From assembly GCF_003711515.1 (NCBI RefSeq), contig NW_021167086.1, positions 1,077,149-1,141,148 of the forward strand: a stretch of 64,000 nucleotides of DNA. Direction: 5' to 3'. This document shows, piece by piece, positions 56,987-64,000 of the stretch. The translations under genes and the position numbers were made by a program. The DNA is from Sodiomyces alkalinus F11. Taxonomy: Eukaryota; Ascomycota; Sordariomycetes; Glomerellales; Plectosphaerellaceae. Every line of letters starts with the position of its first letter. Within the stretch, counting starts at the first letter, position 1. The notes below the pieces were generated by a model. That model worked only from the letters and a program-made list of their open reading frames with translations. It did not search any database and was not told where the DNA came from.

Positions 56987-57935
56987 TGAGCCAGGCTCGC
57001 ATGTGAGGCGTATTCCCAGTCTTTTATCATCAGTGTGCATCGTCTGACACAACTTCACACGCCCTTCTTCCCCAGAACGCCCTACTATATTCCAGCAGCC
57101 CCAGCATGGATTTTGTGCTGCCTCCGGCCAAAGTTGCTATCAGGGACGCGACGTCATCGGTATGTACGGGAAGCAAGAAAAGTGATTGCTTATTAGGAGT
57201 TGGAGGGCACCAAGACGCGCAGACAGAATGCTCAACCAAGCCCGTGATCACCTCAAGTCGACCAGCCTGAGACATTCCACACACCTTAACAACCGAGTTG
57301 ATACTCACACCAGTGGAATCTGAAATCGGGACCTGCTGGTTGCATAGGCTCTTTCCAATTTTTATTTTTTTTGGTTGGGTCTGACTGCTCATGCATAGCC
57401 CTACATCTAGCATTTCCGATGGAAGCCCTTCATCACCCCACAAGGTCGGCGTGCTGAGTCACCTACACGGTAAGTAGACCTTTGGGCTGTCAAGGGGTGA
57501 TGATGTTCAAACGAGGAGAGAGGGAAGAAACATCTTAGCCGCTGGTAGGACTACTATCTTAATGCAAGGAGACTTGTTCTGCCTCCAGGTCTGGAGGACT
57601 TCTTATCGGTGTATATGCCTTCCCCCTGGCGTCGACGTTATAACAAGCCGTTCTTATCTCGAGACACGCAAGTATTATAGTTGCTTCGAACCAGAAATGA
57701 CCGCCGATGAGAGACCGTTGGTTGTCTTATTCCTTGGTTTTGTTCTCTTTACTTCATCTTCAGGCTACCCTATACTGCCTCTCCACTTGACAGTCCCATG
57801 AGCACCTCAGTGCTACAGCGCGCAACAAAACGACGGGGGTGAGGTCGCCCGGGGATCCATGTCCCCCCATTTTCTTCAACGACAGTCCCCCTTCACTGTC
57901 CGAAGGGAAACACCAAAAGAAATAGGAGAAGAGAA

Positions 57936-57936
57936 G

Positions 57937-57967
<31 letters not shown>

Positions 57968-57981
57968 AAAAGAAAAAAAAA
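57936..57981 (+). repeat. A-rich homopurine tract
   Basis: Runs of A broken by single G form a 46-base purine tract. Confidence 0.7.
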
Positions 57982-59135
57982 GGGCCGAGTCCAGCAACTT
58001 TAAAGCAGCCGTGTTTCCTCCCTTATGTTATCTGGTCCTCGTTTTCCCGCTACGTCACTCAGATAGCGCAGCCGGGTTGTGCATGGCTGCGACTATCTAT
58101 CTGCACGGCTACCACTACGATCTTCCAGTCGGAGCGTGCCGCACACTTAGTCCTGCAGATGTCGAGATTGATCATCGGGTCAGATTCTCCTTCCACAGTT
58201 GCCAAGTTCTCGGAGAACTCGGGGGACCGGCACTCCATGCTGTGCATCGCGAGGCATGAGAAGTCTGCGTGACCCTACCGTTCGTTGCGTGGGTTGGAAG
58301 CTTCTCGTGTGAGGAGGTGGTCCGTGAGCGGAGAAAAAGCTCCCAATCATCATGTGGCGCTGATCATTGGCTGGGCCGTCTTATCCAGACTCCAAATCCC
58401 ACCCCTTGCGTGCAAGGGGTGTAATACCTAAGGTACCTTACCTTACCTTACTTCGTATAACCTGACAAGGCTCAACATCCATTTTCTACGAAGTGCAGTA
58501 ATTACTCCGTATCCGTACATGCATCGCGTCGCCGACCCAACTCCCTACCTTACGAAACTCTTGGTGTTTCCGTTATCCGTACCGAGTACTTACATTACAT
58601 ACCTTACCTACTTCGTTGCAAGTACAACGTAGCTGCTCAAATCCGACCGCCCACACCCACTGACGTTTCCATCCACCTCTTCATCACGACAAGCGAAGGT
58701 ATACACGGGCCGCGCACGCGCAACGATCTCAGCCTCGCTGCCTTCTGCTGCCTTCTTCAAAGTGGCACTGCATTGCGTCTTAAGTCGCAGCCTGGGCAGG
58801 GTGCTATACTGAGTCACCCCCGAATCCGCGTAGGGATCTCCGTGCTTTTGCCTGTTGGCAAATTGATGCCACTTATGCTAATACCAGCATAGCCACTCTA
58901 CGTTTATTTGCCTCTAGTTGCCGACCCAACGTCTCTGTACTTCGCGACTCTGCGACAGCTCCCTACAGAGTGAACGGCACGAACCTTTCCGAACCGACTA
59001 CACTTCGGAAGACCTACACGTCCCGAGTCATCTGTGAAGGTTCTTGGCATTCGATTTTCTCTCTCTGAAGCGAGGACAGCATAATCGGCCAGCGCGTCAG
59101 TTCCGTTGGTTATTCGACCCAACATATCAGGCAAC

Positions 59136-60333
59136 ATGGCATCTCCGTCGTTTCGCGAATCGATTAGCTCTTTGGGCTGGTCACGTAGAGATGAAGTCGA
59201 ACCAGTCACCACAACACGGCAAAGCGGACTTTTGTCATCTATCCAGTCCCTGAATCCATTCAAGGATGGTGGTTATGTCCAACTACCGACTACCGAAAGC
59301 AGTGGAGCACCTTTGCCTGCTCCTAATAGGAGAGAAGAGGAAGAGGGCTGGCTCGTATGTGAGTCACCACAAAGCCCGTCATATCCCCACGCTTGTCTCC
59401 CCTGCAGATGGCCACGCGGATGGCGTTAAGTAGTCCTGTCTCAGCCTCCACACCATGTGGACAGGGAGGCCGTCAGACCTGCTTCGCGAATCCCACGCCG
59501 GCCACTCTGAACCCCATTCCCTAGGACCAAGCTGACATATATTGTTTGCATTGTAGTAAGTCGATGGGATCGGCTGATGATTTTCGGTGCCTGCAACCTT
59601 GCTGCACTTGCCTGCTTCGTCATTTGCTTTGCCTTGTTCCCAGTCCTGTCGCTACGACCTACCAAGTTTGTCATTCTGTAAGTTTTGAACCCTCTTTTCA
59701 TTGTCTCCCATCCGCCTTTTTCGACTTCAAAAGTCGCTCCATCCAGACACATGGCAGTGCTTTACCCCTGCGAGTCGATGGTCAATCTTCAATGGAGCTT
59801 TTAAGTCTGCGCCTTGCGACAGCCGTTGCACCCATGAGTGGGTACCGGATGTGCATACCGCCTGGCCCTCGCGCAGGGACTCAACCGCCCCAGGCTTGAA
59901 ATCACGAAACCCCCCTCGAACACTCAGCGCTTGCTTTCCAGTTGATGACAGCTGACGCATCGATGACAGGTGGACTTTGGGTTCCATTTTCTTTCTCGCA
60001 TCGTTCGCAGCAGTTATGGGACCAATGGCATATGCTCGCCATCTCCTATCCGCTGAGCGCCTACCTTTCACCAGCGCCTACCTTGGCTCCCTCGGTCTAT
60101 CTCTCTACTTTGCACTCGGGGTTAGTCATTCTCAGCCCTTGTATTGCCCCTTCGTGTTGCTGACTGAGGCCTTCACATAGCTTCGTAGCACCATCCTCAC
60201 TCTTGTATCTGCCATTGTTCAGTTAGCGTGCCTCGTTTGGTACCTTATCAGTTATTTCCCCATGGGATCGACTGGATTGCGGTTCGCGACTTCGCTTGGT
60301 GCCAGACGCGCCGCAACTTGGATGACAGTCTGA
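59136..60333 (+). CDS. SFT2: Golgi vesicle transport protein SFT2
   Basis: Sft2 is a four-helix Golgi membrane protein that aids fusion of endosome-derived vesicles with the Golgi. Exons 59136-59358, 59557-59677, 59970-60120 and 60181-60333 give 215 residues. The donor GTGAGT at 59359 is chosen over GTATGT four bases upstream because only it keeps phase. The cytosolic N-terminus has FRESISSLGWSRRDEVE, LNPFKDGGYVQLP and NRREEEEGW, all typical. SRWDRLMIFGACNLAALACF begins helix 1; helix 2 is in SIFFLASFAAVMGP; helix 3 in SAYLGSLGLSLYFALGV; helix 4 in ILTLVSAIVQLACLVWYLI. The C-terminus ends SYFPMGSTGLRFATSLGARR and AATWMTV. Intron 2 (292 bp) is long for this window but lacks a competing exon. 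Confidence 0.93.
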
Positions 60334-62656
60334 TGCTTCCTCTTCATAAATTCTACTTTACCCAGCCTCCACTTTTGTAGAGGGGCTGATTTGAAGTTCG
60401 GAGCTTCTACACTTGCAAACGAACGCCCTTCTGGGGACTTTTTTTGCGGCAACGTAGCTGGTTGGTCAACTAGATGCGTGTCATGTTTGGCTCTTGACTT
60501 GGAAGCAAGAATTAAAATTGAGATTGTTAAAAGGCGACCGGGCACCGTTCACAAGTGGTCAAGTTCGCATAATCGACTTTATCGCCATAGATATACTATT
60601 ATGGCACCAGTTCCCAGCGAGCACTTCTTGGCATTACAGGCGCCAGAGAAACACCGACACTGACGCCTCTTTGTCTTCACAACAGCATTGAGTTACTGTG
60701 CTGTCTTCGGGTAGTCTGCTGGGAAGGCCAGATCCGGTGATGTGGCTTAGATAGCAACCCGTGGTAGTACAACCATACCTATCCGTTGTGTAAGGTAATT
60801 ACCTTAGGCGCCTGCCTTTACTTCGTTATGACAGGATGAGTACGATCTCTTCTCGTACATCAGCACCTACCTTAGGTACCTTACTTTGGTGGAGGTAGCA
60901 CTTCATAATACGGATTACAAACAAATGAGGGACTCTACGTGTATGGCTGGTACAGCATACTAGCAAACGGTTACCTCGTAGGTACCGAGAGGGGAGCCCT
61001 TGAGTCAACATGGTGAAAGGTAGATACGAAGTACTGGATGTATCTAGCCCCTCCCTCCCCTGGTCAAATTGTTCGGTAAGTGCTTCGTGTTTCCTAAACC
61101 AGTTAGTTCCCTTTTTGACACAATTGGATCCAGCGGAAGGAGAAGAGGCGGCTGCAGGAGTCCAATAACTCCCCGGCCACCAGCGAAGAATACAGTGAGT
61201 GAGCAAAAGTTTGGGGATAACCCAAAGTAGAATGCTTCGAAGCTTTTGGGGAACACTTTTCTATCAGTGGCAAAACCATATCATATTACAAAAGTAACGA
61301 ATCACTGGATATTTGAAATATACCGAAATTATTGCTCACCCACTGTACAGTGTTCGGTACAGTAAAGCAGGGGAGGCATTAACGACGTTTTAGGTTTGTC
61401 AGGGTTCGAGGGTACCTTTAACATTATCATAGGATGTAGCACCATCAATCACACAAAGAGAGTTAGTTACCTGAGAAACCTTGTAAGGAACATCTGAAAT
61501 CAGCCGTTGAGTTTGTATTCAACCTGGAGAAATTTCATTCAGGCTTGCATACTGTTTCTTGTGGAGCAACTTGTGTTAAACTCCACTAAGTGAATGCTCA
61601 CACGGGCAGGGCTTTTTTTTCTTTTTTTTTTTCTTTTTCTTAGGGCCATCGGTGGGTGGTACGGCTCCTCGGGAGAGCAACAAGAGGGGGAAGAAAATTT
61701 TGATTCCCACAGCGGAAAGGTCTCGGCTTTTGGGGTCTTTCTTTTCTATTCCCTTTTTTTTTTCATGTTTTTTCCCCCCTACTCCGCACCCTTTTCTCAA
61801 ATTCCTATCCTGGTCGGGTCGTCGTCTCCCACAACACATATCCGGCCACACGACCTACCCTACCCTCCATATTATCCTCCTTCAACGGTCATTTTCTCCC
61901 CCGCCTCCCCTTCACATTCTACTGTATCCTCATTCTTGGGTCGGGCCAGTTCTCGTCCAATTCCTCACGTCGGAGTGTGAACCGCGATTCGTCATCGCCG
62001 TGATAACTCATCAGGCTGAGCATCCCGCCCAGTTTGACACTTCGCCCCAATCGAAGCTCTCGCTTACGGATACACTGCTGTTAGTCCCGACTTTTGCTCC
62101 ATCCCACTCCTACTGCGTGCCCTACCTTGATGAAAAAACAAAGCCTTCTTTTCTCTTCTCTCTCCTCGGCCATTCTTTCAGTCTCACGCAGGCCACCTCA
62201 AGTATATTTTGTACATGGTGCAGTGCAACTCGAGGAATATTTCCTGTATATGTCACAGGCATTCCCTCAAAACACAAGACCATTCTGTTTTACGTCCGCT
62301 CTCCTCAAAGAAGAGTCATTCCAAGCCGGCTTCTCCGACTCGCCAACCCATATATTGTGGATGACCTGACCAAATACCTCAACTAACCACGCGTCATACA
62401 GGAGTCGATTGTCTTACGCCGTTTGCTGCGACTTTCTCCCCCAACGTGTGCACCGACTGTTATACCTGCCCTGGAGCAGTGGATGCATTTGAATCGGGCA
62501 TTCCTGCCCAGGACATAATTTAAATCGCAGAGGCCAGCACAATCCCTGGAGAACACGAGAGTGACGGATCCGGAACTTATCCTCCTTGCGGCTGCCAGCC
62601 AACATACGACGATTCTTGCCCGAACGCCTGACTATCCAGGTTTGGAAACGGCAACA
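60334..62656. other. Intergenic region before the La-related gene
   Basis: About 2.3 kb. AATTACCTTAGGCGCC lies near 60796 and CCTACCTTAGGTACCTTACT near 60868. T-rich runs occupy 61611-61640 and 61751-61770, then a C+T-rich leader. A branch-and-acceptor pair CTCAACTAACC...CATACAG ends at 62401 and suggests a leader intron before the next start codon; its donor was not identified. Open frames at 61594-62386 follow the base skew and have no domain. Confidence 0.4.
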
Positions 62657-64000
62657 ATGGCTACCTCTTCGCCATTCTCATACGCACAAGCCGCCAAGGG
62701 TCAAGCAGCCCAGGTGGCAACTACACCCACCAGCGAGCCAACCGAGGTGAAAAACAACAGCACCCAGGATGCCGAACAGAGCCCTGACAGCCTGGCTGTA
62801 CTTTCCAACAGTGGAATAGAAGGCAAGGCATCTGAGCATGCTAGCTTATCGACGGATTCGAAGGTGGATGTTGCCCAAGAACAGGGAAAGGGTTCTACCT
62901 CCCGCGAAACGAACTCCGAGTCGAACTCCGAGTCGAACACTCCGTCTCTGACCGGATCGAGACGCGAAGACAGCGATGCCCCTGCCGACAATCTCTCTCA
63001 AGGGGATGAGAAAAGGGCTGTCCGATCATCAAGCGCCTCCACTCGCCTTACCGATGATTCCGATTTCAAGAAAGGGCAGCGTAAAGGACGAAAAGGCAAG
63101 GCCACTGGCACTTCGGCCGCGGACTCTGATAAAGTCAAGGATAAGGAGGAGGAGAAGGAAAAGGAAAAGGAATTGCCCAAGGTCGAGCTCACCGAAGCAC
63201 CACTGCCCTTGGTGAATATCTGGACTCAGCGGAAGGAAGCGCAGGCTGCCAAATTGAAGCCCAATGTCGCGACCAATGTGTCAAGTATCGGGGGTGATGC
63301 TCCAACTGCAGCCTCTACGGGGTCGAACGCTTCCCAGGAGGCAAAGAAGAAGTCGAAGACGTCCGAGGCGGGTTCGCTGCCGAAGACCACACACAACGGT
63401 CACCCCGGTGCATTCAAAGGACAGAGAAAGGCCGGCGAGGATGGCCGCGGTGAGAACGATGGGACCGCCAGAAGAGGTGCGCCTCGCGGCTCGAGGGTCG
63501 CTGAGAAGGCTGAAGCGTTGCCTCCCTCTGCAGATTCATCTGCATGGCCGACTCCGGAGACGGCTATTCGGGAAGAAAAGCGCAAGCCAACCGACAGGGT
63601 AGAGAAACCCGAGCCATCCGAGCCCAACGACGACACTGCATCGACGAAGACCAGAAAGAAGGAACAGTGGGAGCGCATCGATTTCGTTCCCACGGTCAAT
63701 TGGGAGACCCCGGTTCCAGCGCTCCGCGGCTCCCGTGGGGGTCGTGGAGGAGGCAGCGGCCGAGGTGGCCGAGATGTCACCTCAAGAGGGGGCTCTCATG
63801 TCGCATCAAGCGCCCCCGTTGCTGCGGACAAGCCTGCCGATGTTACGCCCGCCGTTGCGTCGAAGGGTGCCAACGATCAACGAGACAAGGCGCGGGACGG
63901 TGCACCGTCCCATCGGGGCAATGCGCCGCCATCGGCTGTCGCGAAGCAGTCTACAGCCGACAACCCCCGCAACAAGGATCATCGGAAGCCGTCGGGCCCC
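62657..64000 (+). CDS. La-related RNA-binding protein, N-terminal part
   Basis: The frame opens at 62657 in a good context (CAACAATGGC) and stays open to the window edge, 448 codons. The start MATSSPFSYAQAAKGQA is typical of fungal La-motif proteins of the SRO9/SLF1 and LARP1 kind, which bind mRNA and polysomes. LPLVNIWTQRKEAQAAK near residue 180 and KKEQWERIDFVPTVNWE near 335 are also of that type, and an RGG-like stretch follows (GSRGGRGGGSGRGGRD). All of it is disordered, rich in Ser, Lys, Glu and Ala. The La domain itself would lie beyond 64000, so the family call rests on the N-terminal motifs only. A Lys/Glu string (KDKEEEKEKEKE) comes from a GGAGGAGAAGG-type repeat near 63150. Confidence 0.6.
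   Translation, partial: MATSSPFSYAQAAKGQAAQVATTPTSEPTEVKNNSTQDAEQSPDSLAVLSNSGIEGKASEHASLSTDSKVDVAQEQGKGSTSRETNSESNSESNTPSLTGSRREDSDAPADNLSQGDEKRAVRSSSASTRLTDDSDFKKGQRKGRKGKATGTSAADSDKVKDKEEEKEKEKELPKVELTEAPLPLVNIWTQRKEAQAAKLKPNVATNVSSIGGDAPTAASTGSNASQEAKKKSKTSEAGSLPKTTHNGHPGAFKGQRKAGEDGRGENDGTARRGAPRGSRVAEKAEALPPSADSSAWPTPETAIREEKRKPTDRVEKPEPSEPNDDTASTKTRKKEQWERIDFVPTVNWETPVPALRGSRGGRGGGSGRGGRDVTSRGGSHVASSAPVAADKPADVTPAVASKGANDQRDKARDGAPSHRGNAPPSAVAKQSTADNPRNKDHRKPSGP

Larger units (their letters stand above)
56600..59135. other. Long intergenic region with simple repeats
   Basis: This 2.5-kb interval contains a (TA)n tract at about 56917-56931, a 25-base G run at 56962-56986, an A-rich purine tract at 57936-57981, and ACCTAAGGTACCTTACCTTACC at about 58430-58450. 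TACTCCGTATCCGTAC lies near 58504. Open frames at 57030-57443 and 57859-58272 carry no domain. The final part is the SFT2 promoter and leader. Confidence 0.45.

Overview
The window is nuclear DNA of a filamentous ascomycete, most likely a Sordariomycete. Genes carry short GT-AG introns of about 50-300 bp with CTAAC/CTGAC branch points. Two biosynthetic enzymes, lumazine synthase (200 aa) and saccharopine reductase (450 aa), have the lengths and motifs of the Magnaporthe-type proteins. The left edge shows repeat-induced point mutation (RIP). No species can be named from sequence alone.

Layout. Positions 1-5922 are an AT/TpA-rich, gene-free block. Its core (2589-5913) is a Mutator-like DNA transposon (MULE) that I could delimit fully: a 9-bp target-site duplication, terminal inverted repeats of about 146-149 bp, and a stop-riddled transposase frame on the minus strand. 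Positions 7821-64000 are gene-dense euchromatin with 18 well supported protein genes. In order they are: a disordered protein of unknown function (+), lumazine synthase RIB4 (-), saccharopine reductase LYS9 (-), an MLH2-like MutL homologue with an in-frame stop (+), a TRP/Pkd2-like membrane protein (+), ACL4 (+), a GIR2-like RWD protein (-), PUF6 (+), a Cys-rich single-pass membrane protein (+), RPB4 (-), TRS23 (+), RPN10 (-), borealin/NBL1 (+), TMA22/DENR (-), a large protein with a C-terminal methyltransferase domain (+), ethanolamine kinase (-), NPR3 (+), a bHLH transcription factor (-), SFT2 (+), and the start of a La-related SRO9/LARP1-like protein (+, cut by the right edge). A 40-N assembly gap lies at 46013-46052.

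How the genes relate. This is an ordinary housekeeping neighbourhood, not a cluster: transcription (RPB4), ribosome assembly and translation (ACL4, PUF6, GIR2-like, TMA22, La-related), proteolysis (RPN10), vesicle traffic (TRS23, SFT2), TORC1 control (NPR3), chromosome segregation (NBL1), mismatch repair (MLH2-like), and lysine, riboflavin and phospholipid synthesis. Several pairs are divergent and share an intergenic promoter (GIR2-like/PUF6, RPN10/NBL1, RPB4/TRS23, LYS9/MLH2, TMA22/methyltransferase). Others are convergent (ACL4/GIR2-like, TRS23/RPN10, NBL1/TMA22, gene A/RIB4). I found no secondary-metabolite cluster, tRNA, rRNA or defence-like system.

The points most worth checking are the dated MULE with its polarised RIP changes, the amber stop in the MLH2-like gene, the TRS23 start codon split by an intron, the GC-AG intron and micro-exons in LYS9, and a family of short palindromic motifs scattered through the intergenic DNA.
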